A stretch of DNA of 64,000 bases, from positions 254,205-318,204 of the forward strand of contig CADAXK010000001.1 of assembly GCA_902791865.1 (NCBI GenBank), given 5' to 3'. Below, piece by piece: positions 53,137 through 62,840 of the stretch (positions are counted from its first letter, which is position 1; the number at the start of each line of letters is the position of its first letter). Made by a program: the position numbers and the translations under genes. The notes beneath the pieces were generated by a model. The model did not search any database. It worked only from the letters and a program-made list of their open reading frames with translations, and was not told the origin of the DNA. This DNA comes from an uncultured Bacteroidia bacterium (lineage in GTDB: Bacteria; Bacteroidota; Bacteroidia; Bacteroidales; ML635J-15).

Positions 53137-54525
53137 ATGATTGAGACCAACCGCATAGAACTAAAACGGGAACTCACGCGCGAACTTGACCTGGAACGCG
53201 AAGTTGTGGCATTTCTCAACTACCGCGAGGGTGGAATCATATACATTGGTATCGATGATAGCGGAAAGCCTGTCGGAGTAAAAGACATTGACGGTGATAT
53301 GCTCAAGATAAAAGACCGTATCAGGACGGGGATTTCTCCTTCTCCTATGGGCTTGTTTGATGTTATGGTCGAACGCATTGACAATGTCCCTGTTATAAAG
53401 ATTTTTATAGCAAGCGGCAGCGAAAAGCCTTATTACAAAACTCGTTATGGACTTTCGGAAAGAGGATGCTTTATTCGTGTTGGAACAGCTGCCGAACCTA
53501 TGACAACCTCGCAGATAGAAGAACTTTACGCTCAGAAAATCCACAATTCGTTAAAAAACGTGGTTTCTCCGAGACAGGATTTAACATTTGCGCAATTGAA
53601 AATCTATTACACGGAAAAAGGATTTCAACTCAACGACAATTTTATTCGTTCGCTCGATTTGCAAACTGACGATGGAAAGTACAATTATATTGCATATTTG
53701 CTTGCCGATGAAAATGGCAATTCAATGAAACTTGCAAAATACTCAGGGACAGACCGTTACAACCTTATTTCAAACAACGAATATGGTTATTGCTGTCTTA
53801 TTACCGCAACTCAGAAGGTACTTGACAAACTTGATGTTGAGAACAAGATTTCATCGAAAATAACTCCAAAACGAAGAATAGACACTCCTCAATGGGACAA
53901 GATTGCTGTTAGGGAAGCCGTTATAAATGCTGTTGTACATAATGACTATTACTACGGAGCACCATCAAAAGTGGAACTTTTTTCCGACCGTCTGGAAATT
54001 ACATCTATTGGGAGAATCCCATTAGGCCTGACAAAGGAAGATTTTTTCAGCGGAGTAAGTTTACCTAGAAATCGTGAACTTATGCGTGTTTTCCGTGATG
54101 TTGAAATGGTTGAGGCTCTCGGCTCTGGAATGAATCGTATTATGCGCACATACGGACGCGAAAATTTTGAGTTCGGCGATAATTACATCCGTATGATTGT
54201 TCCGTATAATTGGATTCCAAAAGATGAGATTGTCGATGAAAACGGCCAGAAAAATGTCCTAGAAAACAACATTCAACTCACTGAACGACAAAAGAGTATT
54301 ATTAACAGACTATCTAAAACAGGAGAAATCAATGTCCTAGAAAATGTCCTAGAAAATGTCATGGAAAATTCGGTGTCGCTGGCTAATTATTTTGGTGTTA
54401 GTGAGCGAACTATAAGGCGAGACTTGCAGTTCCTTCAGAAACACGGATATATTAGGCACATTGGTCCCGACAAAGGCGGAAAATGGCAAGTAATTAATAA
54501 AAATGATTTGAATAAAAACGAATAA
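53137..54525 (+). CDS. AlbA_2/Schlafen-type ATPase with C-terminal winged helix (accessory gene 2 in thi operon)
   Basis: 462 residues, a clear sister of the 49177 gene over the first about 370 residues (ETNRIELKRELTRELDLEREVVAFLNYREGGIIYIGIDDSG; AVREAVINAVVHNDYYYG; VEALGSGMNRI) but diverged at the DNA level. Only one C-terminal wHTH is present (YFGVSERTIRRDLQFLQKHGYI). The linker differs: instead of GGVN units it has N-V-L-E repeats from a 12-nt tandem unit (54331-54366). Sits between thiG and thiC, bracketed by a repeated intergenic sequence. Likely a regulatory or defence-type accessory gene; function unproven. Confidence 0.85.
   Translation: MIETNRIELKRELTRELDLEREVVAFLNYREGGIIYIGIDDSGKPVGVKDIDGDMLKIKDRIRTGISPSPMGLFDVMVERIDNVPVIKIFIASGSEKPYYKTRYGLSERGCFIRVGTAAEPMTTSQIEELYAQKIHNSLKNVVSPRQDLTFAQLKIYYTEKGFQLNDNFIRSLDLQTDDGKYNYIAYLLADENGNSMKLAKYSGTDRYNLISNNEYGYCCLITATQKVLDKLDVENKISSKITPKRRIDTPQWDKIAVREAVINAVVHNDYYYGAPSKVELFSDRLEITSIGRIPLGLTKEDFFSGVSLPRNRELMRVFRDVEMVEALGSGMNRIMRTYGRENFEFGDNYIRMIVPYNWIPKDEIVDENGQKNVLENNIQLTERQKSIINRLSKTGEINVLENVLENVMENSVSLANYFGVSERTIRRDLQFLQKHGYIRHIGPDKGGKWQVINKNDLNKNE
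54331..54366 (+). repeat. 12-nt tandem repeat inside accessory ATPase 2
   Basis: AATGTCCTAGAA twice and AATGTCATGGAA once, coding NVLE-NVLE-NVME; a further single unit lies at 54253-54264. The unit length keeps the frame. Confidence 0.9.
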
Positions 54526-54528
54526 TAA

Positions 54529-56285
<1,757 letters not shown>

Positions 56286-56295
56286 ATTGGACTAG

Positions 56296-56356
56296 AAAAA
56301 GTGTGGGCTTTCGCTCAAAATCTATTGTTTTGAGAAATTGCCCACAACTTTTTTTT
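56296..56356 (+). terminator. Strong terminator after thiC
   Basis: Two stacked stems: AAAAAGT-GTGGGC/GCCCAC-A-ACTTTTT outside and CTCAAAA/TTTTGAG inside, then Ts. It separates thiC from the island and from thiH. Confidence 0.8.
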
Positions 56357-56375
56357 GATAATGAATTTAGAACCT

Positions 56376-57077
56376 TTATAATTTATTCCTCAATTCTTCA
56401 TTCAGTTCATCATCTTTTCCTACCAGTTGCCTTACCAATTTGTAAACCATTGTACACGGATTATGGGTGGCATAACGCTGGTCGTGGTATTCTCGGCTCT
56501 TTGCCTCAGCAAATTTTATGGCATTGTCCATAGATCCGTATGTGGTCATAATGTTATAGTTGTTCTTGTCGTTCTTGGCATATTCGTAGGCTGTTTTACA
56601 CTTGTATTTTGGAGATTTGTTTACTGCTTTAGAAATTGCTTTTTGATATTCAGCCCGGGTCATCCCTGTAGTGCGATTTTCAAAATGATACAAGTACCAT
56701 AATTCAAATGCCTCGTTGCTCCACGCACAGCATATACCATTGTCTTTTGCCTTGATGATTGCATTGTTGAACTTGTTGTCGGGAAAAGAGTCCTTGTCGA
56801 AAACTGCCCACACACGGTCGTACTCCCCTTTGTTTTTAAGTTCTATAGCCTTATCAACGACATTTATCGTGTTGCTACCCAGACCTTTTACTTCTATGTC
56901 GTAAATGGTTGTGCCCCTATTGAAATTACGAAACGCTTCAAAATAGTTCGGTTCCGTTTTTGTGCCTTCGCATACAACAAGAATTTTACAAACAATCTGC
57001 CGTAATTTGCGTTTCTGTGCCTGTTTTGCATAGCGGCGCACAAGTGCTGGCTCCAATTTTATCCTATTTGCTGGCAT
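56376..57077 (-). CDS. RloB-like TOPRIM-type protein (AbiLii-like), defence partner
   Basis: 233 residues. After a basic N-terminus, ILVVCEGTKTEPNYFEAF provides the TOPRIM glutamate, and DRVWAVFDKDSFPDN the D-x-D motif; CAWSNEAFELWYLYHFE is the third block of the RloB family. TOPRIM proteins of this kind probably act as nucleases. The gene follows the RloA-like ATPase by 11 nt. RloA/RloB pairs occur in restriction loci (R-linked ORFs) and resemble lactococcal AbiL, an abortive-infection system. Convergent with thiC. Confidence 0.82.
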   Translation of the reverse strand: MPANRIKLEPALVRRYAKQAQKRKLRQIVCKILVVCEGTKTEPNYFEAFRNFNRGTTIYDIEVKGLGSNTINVVDKAIELKNKGEYDRVWAVFDKDSFPDNKFNNAIIKAKDNGICCAWSNEAFELWYLYHFENRTTGMTRAEYQKAISKAVNKSPKYKCKTAYEYAKNDKNNYNIMTTYGSMDNAIKFAEAKSREYHDQRYATHNPCTMVYKLVRQLVGKDDELNEELRNKL

Positions 57078-57088
57078 ATATTCAGGTT

Positions 57089-58318
57089 TTATTCGTTAAC
57101 GATATAGGGAATTGCTCCATACCTGCCTGCAATGTAGTTCTTTTCATAGTTTGCATCGTTGCGTGGCTTGGTTCCGTCTGGCAATACAATGTCGGTGAGG
57201 CAGTACAAGTCGGTTTGCTCCACATCATTCTTTTCCGTAAACCAGATTTGGTCGCGACGAAGCATCTTTGTCGATAACAGATGTGTGTCGTGTGTGGTAA
57301 AAATCAGTTGTGCATTATGAGGATTACTTGTCGTGCTATTAAACAATCGTATGATTTGCTGGGAAATCAGGGAATGCATTTTGGCATCAAGTTCATCAAT
57401 AACAAGTACAGAGCCTTTTTCTAATGTGTCAAAAATTGGTCCCGACATATCAAAAAGTTTCCTTGTTCCGGAAGACTCCTTTTCGTCAAATGGGAAATTA
57501 ATTTGTCCGCAAGCATTACCTTTTTTATCGTACAAATTATGTACAGATTCTATTTCAATGTGATATGCTGACATATCATTAGAAATGATAGTCTTTTCTT
57601 CGTGCGTAGAAATGCCATTGAACCCTAATTGCAGAGTCTTGAAAAATCTCATGGCTTCTGTGCTGGCATTTCTCCTTGTATGAAATTGCATTTTTGAAAA
57701 TTCACGATATACTTGATTGTTAAGCCCCGAAGCGACATTAAAGTCAATCTCGAACCAAGAAATCACTTGATTTGAAATTTCACCTCCAAGTTGGGCGCAC
57801 AACGAAAGGAACAAGCGGTTGCCATTTGTTTTAGTCTCCAAGCCGATGCCTTCTGGAAATTTTTTATCATCAAACGCAATCCCTTCTTTATTCCGAATAA
57901 AAAGAACCTGTTCTTTTGAGCGATTGGTTGTTCTGCGAAACAGCCATTCGTCAACAATCTCTGTTTGAGTGTATGAGAAGCCGTAACGATAGCACCAATT
58001 TTCTTTCAAGAATGATACCTCAAACATAGTAGGTTTGTTATTGCCTTTCAGAAGTAAAAAAGGTTCGTATTGTAGCATATCGTTTGGATTGAGCCTTACT
58101 GATGAAAGCACACATAGTTTCATGGCTTGCATTGCGCTGATTAGATTGGACTTGCCACTCGAATTAGCGCCATACACTGCTAATGTCTTAAGGATGTTAT
58201 ATGAGAACGCTTGAGTAACATTTTCCTTTGCTTCCTCGCTTAATTTCTGCGATTGCAAAGAAACTGTTTTCTTCTCAAAAAAAGACCTATAGTTTTCTAT
58301 TGTAAAATTCAGTAACAT
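57089..58318 (-). CDS. RloA-like AAA/ABC-type ATPase (AbiLi-like), defence partner
   Basis: 409 residues, an SMC/ABC-like ATPase of the AAA_15/AAA_21 group. N-terminus LLNFTIENYRSFFEKKTVSL, Walker A in AVYGANSSGKSNLISAM, signature and Walker B near the end (SVLVIDELDAKMHSLISQQIIRLFN), and the H-loop AQLIFTTHDTHLLS. The central region (about 110-300) is variable and may sense a phage cue. With the downstream RloB-like protein it forms a two-gene unit. Upstream, a -7 element and a 10-bp inverted repeat suggest control. In known OLD/PARIS/AbiL-type systems such ATPases hold a TOPRIM effector inactive until infection. Confidence 0.85.
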   Translation of the reverse strand: MLLNFTIENYRSFFEKKTVSLQSQKLSEEAKENVTQAFSYNILKTLAVYGANSSGKSNLISAMQAMKLCVLSSVRLNPNDMLQYEPFLLLKGNNKPTMFEVSFLKENWCYRYGFSYTQTEIVDEWLFRRTTNRSKEQVLFIRNKEGIAFDDKKFPEGIGLETKTNGNRLFLSLCAQLGGEISNQVISWFEIDFNVASGLNNQVYREFSKMQFHTRRNASTEAMRFFKTLQLGFNGISTHEEKTIISNDMSAYHIEIESVHNLYDKKGNACGQINFPFDEKESSGTRKLFDMSGPIFDTLEKGSVLVIDELDAKMHSLISQQIIRLFNSTTSNPHNAQLIFTTHDTHLLSTKMLRRDQIWFTEKNDVEQTDLYCLTDIVLPDGTKPRNDANYEKNYIAGRYGAIPYIVNE

Positions 58319-58355
58319 AATTGATTATGTTTTAATCCTTAGTATTTTCTGGTGG

Positions 58356-58411
58356 CAAAGATACAAATAAAACAAACACCGCGCTTAGATTTGAGAAAAA
58401 ATCTCAAATCT
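58356..58411 (-). promoter_or_regulatory. Promoter of the RloA-RloB pair with operator-like inverted repeat
   Basis: Minus strand TATCTTTG (58356-58363). A perfect 10-bp inverted repeat AGATTTGAGA/TCTCAAATCT with an A5 loop (58387-58411) covers the region where a -33 element would lie. Confidence 0.5.
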
Positions 58412-58453
58412 TAACAATGTTATGAACGGTTTCCCAGTCTCCCCCAAAATAAA

Positions 58454-58485
58454 TTTTGCCATTCCATTCCCTTTTCCTATTTTTG
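58454..58485 (+). promoter_or_regulatory. Promoter of candidate RNA 2
   Basis: TTTTG (58454-58458) and TATTTTTG (58478-58485) with 19 nt between: a textbook Bacteroidetes promoter with no good reading frame behind it. Confidence 0.6.
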
Positions 58486-58490
58486 CCATT

Positions 58491-58693
58491 GGTTTGGCGA
58501 TGAACCAAGCCGTACATATTGATTAACGAAGCGTTTATGCTCGTCTTGTAAGTGAAAACGTGAGAAATTTTCAACGACAGCAAGAGAGTATAGAGTTCGC
58601 GCATACGCGTGGACTGTATTCATTTCTTCTGTCAACGGTAATTCTCACGACCTTCACTTAGAGAAGTGGTATATCAGTACCACGCTTCTTTTG
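58491..58693 (+). ncRNA. Candidate rod-shaped non-coding RNA (about 200 nt), divergent from the RloA-RloB pair
   Basis: Between the promoter above and a hairpin terminator (AGAA-GTGGTA/TACCAC-TTCT, 58662-58689, then TTTTG). The inside folds on itself as nested helices: TAAGTGAA (58549-58556) with TTCACTTA (58653-58660), CGTGAGAA (58559-58566) with TTCTCACG (58642-58649), GACAG-c-AAG (58576-58584) with CTTCTGTC (58626-58633), and a terminal hairpin CGCG-CATA-CGCG (58598-58609). A 5' hairpin TTGGTT/AACCAA (58489-58508) precedes it. Perfect nested pairing at this length is very unlikely by chance. The long rod with internal loops recalls 6S RNA, but I cannot assign a family. Confidence 0.6.
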
Positions 58694-58892
58694 TGTAATT
58701 GCCTATGGGGTACTGGTGGGCAGGGAAAAGATATTTTCAGATGCATTTGCATATTGCTGATACGACAAAAAACAGCGTGACACAACTTGAACCGTTTTGG
58801 TATAACTTGAACGAAAAGTGTATGTATCAGGGAGTTATCTTTACAATCAAAGAAATTGATAACCATAATAAATAACTTTAACTTTAATAATA

Positions 58893-59369
58893 ATGAGAAA
58901 GATACTTATTCTTTTCTGCGTACTGATGACAGGCATTGGTGCGTTTGCGCAAAGCGCAGTGACTGCTTCAGGAGGTGAAGCAAGTGGAAATTCTGGAAAC
59001 TTGAGTTATTCAATCGGACAGACATTCTATTCTGCAAATGCAGGGACAATCGGACAGATTAACGAAGGAGTTCAGCAGCCCTACGAAATTTTTGATGTTA
59101 CCGATGTGCAATCTGCTATTTCTAAAGAGATTTCGCTCTCGGTATTCCCGAATCCAACAAGTGATTATCTGACATTGCATATTGAAAGCGATGACATTGA
59201 AGGCTTCGACTTTGCAATGTACGACATTTCTGGCAAGGAGATTTTGCAGAAGCGTATAACATCGTCAGAAACAAGTTTTGATATGAACTCGCTGTCGTCA
59301 GCAACATATTTTGTCCGTGTGACAAAGCAAAACAGAGAAGTAAAAACATTTAAAATCGTAAAAAATTAG
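58893..59369 (+). CDS. Small secreted protein with T9SS sorting domain
   Basis: 158 residues. Signal peptide (1-20), a short N-terminal module (SAVTASGGEASGNSGNLSYSIGQTFYSA...GVQQPYEI) frequently found in Bacteroidetes surface proteins, and a T9SS type A domain (SLSVFPNPTSDYLTLHI ... YFVRVTKQNREVKTFKIVKN). With only about 70 residues ahead of the sorting domain, it is probably a minimal surface component. It precedes the next surface protein by 5 nt, and the two recur as a pair in this group. Confidence 0.8.
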   Translation: MRKILILFCVLMTGIGAFAQSAVTASGGEASGNSGNLSYSIGQTFYSANAGTIGQINEGVQQPYEIFDVTDVQSAISKEISLSVFPNPTSDYLTLHIESDDIEGFDFAMYDISGKEILQKRITSSETSFDMNSLSSATYFVRVTKQNREVKTFKIVKN

Positions 59370-59374
59370 GTAAG

Positions 59375-60814
59375 ATGAAGAAAAATATTCTTATGGCAGT
59401 ATTCTGCCTTATTTTAAGTGCAATGTCGTTTGCACAGGTGCCGCAGATGATGAGTTACCAAGCGGTAGTTCGCGGAAGTGATAATAATTTAGTCGTCAAT
59501 CAGCAAATTTCAATGCGAGTAAGCATTTTGCAGGGAAGTGCAGATGGCGGGGCTGTCTATACCGAAATACATTCGGCAACGACCAATGCCAACGGTTTGG
59601 TTTCCATTGAAATCGGTAATGGTACAAGCAATGACAACTTTTCTGCAATCAACTGGGCAAACGGGCCTTACTTTGTGAAGACCGAAACCGATGTTAACGG
59701 TGGCGAAAACTACGAAATTGTAGGTGTTAGCCAGTTGCTATCTATGCCGTATGCAATGTATGCGCAGTCGGCAGGAAATATGCCCAATGTAAGTGGATTT
59801 TTGAGTGAAGAAACCCAAAATCTTGCAGATGTAGTTGCTCTTGGTAATTCTGCAAATGCACAGATAAAGAATTTGGTTGATCCTACTGAAAATCAAGATG
59901 CAGCAACTAAGAAGTATATTGATGAATTGATTGCTCAACTGCAAGCCGCAACCGATGCGATAAATAGTGTTATACCTACAGCACATACCATAACATTTGA
60001 TGCTAACGGTGGAATAGGTGAAATGCAACCGCAAATATTTATGCAGGGTGTAATGCAGTCAATTGATAGCAATATATTTGCCAAAGAAGACTACTGGTTT
60101 GCTGGTTGGAATACTGCAGCAGATGGAACTGGTATTTCTTATTCAAATACTCAAATTATAACAATTTCAATGGATATGACTCTTTACGCACAATGGATAG
60201 CTTTGACAGGACAACAAAATGGTCATACATGGGTTAATCTTGGACTTCCTTCTGGCACGCTTTGGGCAACTTGTAATGTCGGAGCTAATAATCCAGAAGA
60301 TTATGGCAACTACTATGCTTGGGGAGAAACTTCTCCAAAGAACACATACAACTGGAATACATATATTTATTGCAATGGAGATTATAATACACTCACAAAA
60401 TATTGCAATAGTACAATCTATGGTTTTAGCAACGCGGTTACCACGGTAGAACAGCTTCTCGCTTCTGATGATGCCGCTAGTGTCAATTGGGGTAATGGTT
60501 GGCAAACTCCTTCTTGTGATGAAATGCAAGAACTTGTTGATAATTGTTCTATTGCTTGGGCATCGCAGAATGGAGTAAACGGATATGTTTTTACAGGTCC
60601 AAGCGGCAATTCTATTTTCTTGCCAGCAACTGGTTATTACACGAACTCAACTATTGCAGGGGCCGGTTCATTTTCATGTGGGTATTGGGCAAATTCAATA
60701 TATACAAATAGTCCTGATCGCGCAAATGGGTTAGGATTTTATGAAAATGGTTGCCATATAAATAGAGCTTATCGTTCTTTAGGACGCCCTATACGAGCAG
60801 TATGCAGACAATAA
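59375..60814 (+). CDS. Secreted protein with InlB-type repeat and FISUMP-like C-terminal domain
   Basis: 479 residues. Signal peptide (1-20); N-terminal tail-fibre-like module QVPQMMSYQAVVRGSDNNLVVNQQISMRVSILQGS ... VGVSQLLSMPYAMYAQSAG; a helical stretch (about 130-200); a Listeria-Bacteroides (InlB B) repeat (ITFDANGGIGEMQPQ ... DYWFAGWNTAADGTG ... MTLYAQWIA); and a FISUMP-like end (HTWVNLGLPSGTLWATCNVGANNPEDYGNYYAWGET ... SVNWGNGWQTPSCDEMQELVDNC ... GRPIRAVCRQ) closely matching the 46672-47712 protein. Surface-exposed; binding partner unknown. No T9SS domain of its own. Confidence 0.8.
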   Translation: MKKNILMAVFCLILSAMSFAQVPQMMSYQAVVRGSDNNLVVNQQISMRVSILQGSADGGAVYTEIHSATTNANGLVSIEIGNGTSNDNFSAINWANGPYFVKTETDVNGGENYEIVGVSQLLSMPYAMYAQSAGNMPNVSGFLSEETQNLADVVALGNSANAQIKNLVDPTENQDAATKKYIDELIAQLQAATDAINSVIPTAHTITFDANGGIGEMQPQIFMQGVMQSIDSNIFAKEDYWFAGWNTAADGTGISYSNTQIITISMDMTLYAQWIALTGQQNGHTWVNLGLPSGTLWATCNVGANNPEDYGNYYAWGETSPKNTYNWNTYIYCNGDYNTLTKYCNSTIYGFSNAVTTVEQLLASDDAASVNWGNGWQTPSCDEMQELVDNCSIAWASQNGVNGYVFTGPSGNSIFLPATGYYTNSTIAGAGSFSCGYWANSIYTNSPDRANGLGFYENGCHINRAYRSLGRPIRAVCRQ

Positions 60815-60848
60815 AATAAATGTTTAACAAATTAAAAAATTAAAGATT

Positions 60849-61130
60849 ATGATTAAAAATCCTAATATTGAAGATGCCTTAAATGCATCTTATAAGTTTT
60901 GGAAAATCGATGACAACGGAAACATTATCAGATTGGTTCAAGAAGATTATATAATCGAAAAAGATCGTTTTACAGAAATGAATTGGTTAAATCATGTTTT
61001 GGGTAAATATGACGAAAATGCAGGCAACGAATTCTATTTTGTTTTTATGGAAGCGCTAAAAAAGGCTGGATATAAAACTCTTACTATTGATTTGGAAGAT
61101 TATATGAATAAGATTACAGCGGCTAAATAA
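60849..61130 (+). CDS. Small hypothetical protein
   Basis: 93 residues, soluble, mixed alpha/beta, without a recognised motif (SYKFWKIDDNGNIIRLVQEDY ... GYKTLTIDLEDYMNKI). It starts 34 nt after the surface-protein stop and ends before a terminator at 61154. No partner suggests a role. Confidence 0.5.
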   Translation: MIKNPNIEDALNASYKFWKIDDNGNIIRLVQEDYIIEKDRFTEMNWLNHVLGKYDENAGNEFYFVFMEALKKAGYKTLTIDLEDYMNKITAAK

Positions 61131-61153
61131 TCATTACCACATTACTTATTCGT

Positions 61154-61187
61154 TCGGCGTAGGTGTTTTATCTGCGCCGATTTTATT
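61154..61187 (+). terminator. Terminator after the 93-residue gene
   Basis: TCGGCG/CGCCGA stem with a 15-nt loop, then TTTTATTTAT. Confidence 0.7.
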
Positions 61188-61242
61188 TATAGGCATGCAA
61201 TAAAAATTTTAATTAAAACTTGTTTTTGTCAAAAATGAGGAT

Positions 61243-61250
61243 TATATTTG
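61243..61250 (+). promoter_or_regulatory. -7 element of the PIN cassette
   Basis: TATATTTG, with CTTG about 20 nt upstream as -33; ATG 61301 is 50 nt downstream. Confidence 0.45.
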
Positions 61251-61300
61251 TGATGTTGTTAATTTTGAATTATAAAATAATTATAAAAAATATAAAATAT

Positions 61301-61981
61301 ATGAAACAATTTAATCATCTAGAAATCCATAAAGATAATGCATTGTTGAAGCAACTTGTAGAGAAAATGAAAAAAATAGAGAATGACTATTTCTTTTACG
61401 ACAAGAAGGCTTCGGACAATTACAATGATAATTGCAAGAATATAACTAACGATGATGTGTCTTATGCTATTTTCAGAACAGATTTAGAATCATTGTATCT
61501 AACTTCAGTTCAAGTGATGGTAAAAGACGATGAACTAAAAGTACTTAATATAACTTCATCTGATTCTCGTTTTTTTAATTTAGGAGTTAGTCGTTATAAT
61601 TTTGTTATAGATGCATTCTTTCATTATGTTATTGAAAGGTGCATTGATGAATCATATACTAATTGCATTAGTATTTCAGGAGAGGATCGTTCATTGGAAA
61701 AAGATTTAGGAAGTGATGTATATAATGCATTAAAAGCATGGGAAGTTCAATGTAATAAAGAAACTCCAATTTCGCATTTGACGGATGAAAAGGCATGGTT
61801 TGCGTTTGTAGCTAAGTTACATAAAAGTAGGAAATTCCTTCATCCATCAGATTTAGTACAATGGTTAACCGAAGATTGTCAATGGCCTTCATTTTATAAT
61901 GACCAAATGACAGAGATGGCGGAAAAATTAGAATATTCTATATCATTGCTGAATTACTATGACGGATTTAATAATATCTAA
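61301..61981 (+). CDS. Hypothetical protein paired with a PIN-domain gene
   Basis: 226 residues from ATG 61301; the frame is open upstream (TTG 61220) but the promoter lies inside that part. Soluble, acidic, with aromatic-rich segments (YAIFRTDLESLYLTSVQVMVKDDELKVLNIT; WLTEDCQWPSFYNDQMTEMAEKLEYSISLL). No motif recognised. It overlaps the PIN-like gene by 23 nt, an arrangement typical of toxin-antitoxin or effector-immunity pairs, and the pair is AT-rich compared with the thi genes. Confidence 0.55.
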   Translation: MKQFNHLEIHKDNALLKQLVEKMKKIENDYFFYDKKASDNYNDNCKNITNDDVSYAIFRTDLESLYLTSVQVMVKDDELKVLNITSSDSRFFNLGVSRYNFVIDAFFHYVIERCIDESYTNCISISGEDRSLEKDLGSDVYNALKAWEVQCNKETPISHLTDEKAWFAFVAKLHKSRKFLHPSDLVQWLTEDCQWPSFYNDQMTEMAEKLEYSISLLNYYDGFNNI

Positions 61982-62534
61982 AGGTTCTATAAACTATAAG
62001 GAGATTCCTTATATCTTTTCAGAGAACAAGCCTATTATTTTTTGGGATACTTGTTCATTGCTATATTTTAATAGCATTGTTGACCGAAGGGCATATAGGG
62101 AATATGAATGGGATTTGAAATTGTTAGATTTAATAAAATCAGGGGATGTATATTCTACGACATCTTATATTGTATATTATGAATATAACAAACACCATAC
62201 AAATCTGAAGAATATTGATGAAGAAAGAGAGTCTGATTTAAAATCTATAATGCAACAATATGGCAAAATATTGGGAGGTCAAGACGAAGCTGACTTGCAG
62301 AAAGGGATTGACACTCTTCATCTTTCTGCTCATATGGAGAGTTTGGTGCGTCTATTATGGAGCAATACATACATTATAGATGAAGATGTTTCTTTTCTTC
62401 AGAAAGCACACAATAGGGTTTTAGCAGGAATGGCACCAAGTAGTGAAAAGCAACAATATAAGGATTGTTATATATGGGAAACATTTCTAACGCTATGTGA
62501 TTGCTTGACAAATAAAGGAATCGCGTATTTATGA
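61959..62534 (+). CDS. PIN-like domain nuclease, probably truncated by a frameshift
   Basis: 191 residues. PIN features: first acidic residue in PIIFWDTCSLLYFNS, second in YIVYYEYNKH, and third in KQQYKDCYIWETFLTL, where a D...E pair is usual. The frame stops right after NKGIAYL, where PIN proteins normally continue with a strand and the fourth acidic residue. That continuation appears one frame over in the next 49 codons. So the gene is either frameshifted or split. Expected activity: RNA cleavage as a toxin or abortive-infection effector. Confidence 0.6.
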   Translation: MTDLIISKGSINYKEIPYIFSENKPIIFWDTCSLLYFNSIVDRRAYREYEWDLKLLDLIKSGDVYSTTSYIVYYEYNKHHTNLKNIDEERESDLKSIMQQYGKILGGQDEADLQKGIDTLHLSAHMESLVRLLWSNTYIIDEDVSFLQKAHNRVLAGMAPSSEKQQYKDCYIWETFLTLCDCLTNKGIAYL

Positions 62535-62680
62535 CGGAGAACACTGTAGATTATTGCGGTAAAAAAAGTAAAATACCATTAACTGATATTCAAAAAGAAT
62601 TGGCAGATCATAAAGGTAATTTGGAAATCACTAAGTCAAAATTATGGATAGATATTGCCAAAATATTAGGAATAATATAG
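62531..62680 (+). pseudogene. Out-of-frame C-terminal part of the PIN gene (or separate 49-residue ORF)
   Basis: Starts with ATGA overlap at the PIN stop and reads MTENTVDYCGKKSKIP..., then EITKSKLWIDIAKILGII. T-E-N-T-V-D-Y matches the last PIN motif (S/T-x-N/D-T-x-D-F/Y). Joining NKGIAYL to MTENTVDY needs a one-base change near 62527-62531. The bases 62681-62812 show no gene. Confidence 0.5.
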
Positions 62681-62812
62681 GACAATAATCAATTGCGATG
62701 ATGAAAAATTTATTATTTCAAGATATAATGGTAGAATCGCTATCCGGAAAGTTTCATTTTGAATGAAGACAACGACATCAAAAAATCCTACATCGTCAAT
62801 CGTAAATTGATT

Positions 62813-62820
62813 TATCTTTG
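62813..62820 (+). promoter_or_regulatory. -7 element of thiH-thiF
   Basis: TATCTTTG, 20 nt ahead of ATG 62841. No TPP riboswitch is visible here, so thiHF may escape TPP control. Confidence 0.5.
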
Positions 62821-62840
62821 CAAAACAAAAATTTTGCACA

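Noticed and set aside
56376..58318. PARIS (AriA-AriB) assignment for the ATPase-TOPRIM pair
   Set aside because: The TOPRIM protein matches the RloB pattern better than the DUF4435 protein of PARIS, so AbiL/RloAB is preferred.
58404..58604. 66-codon minus-strand frame between rloA and the T9SS gene
   Set aside because: No motif, and it covers a plus-strand promoter and the 5' part of a strongly self-paired RNA.
62681..62766. Short frames between the PIN gene and thiH, including a 22-codon one from ATG 62698
   Set aside because: Too short, without motif or start signal; at most a gene remnant.
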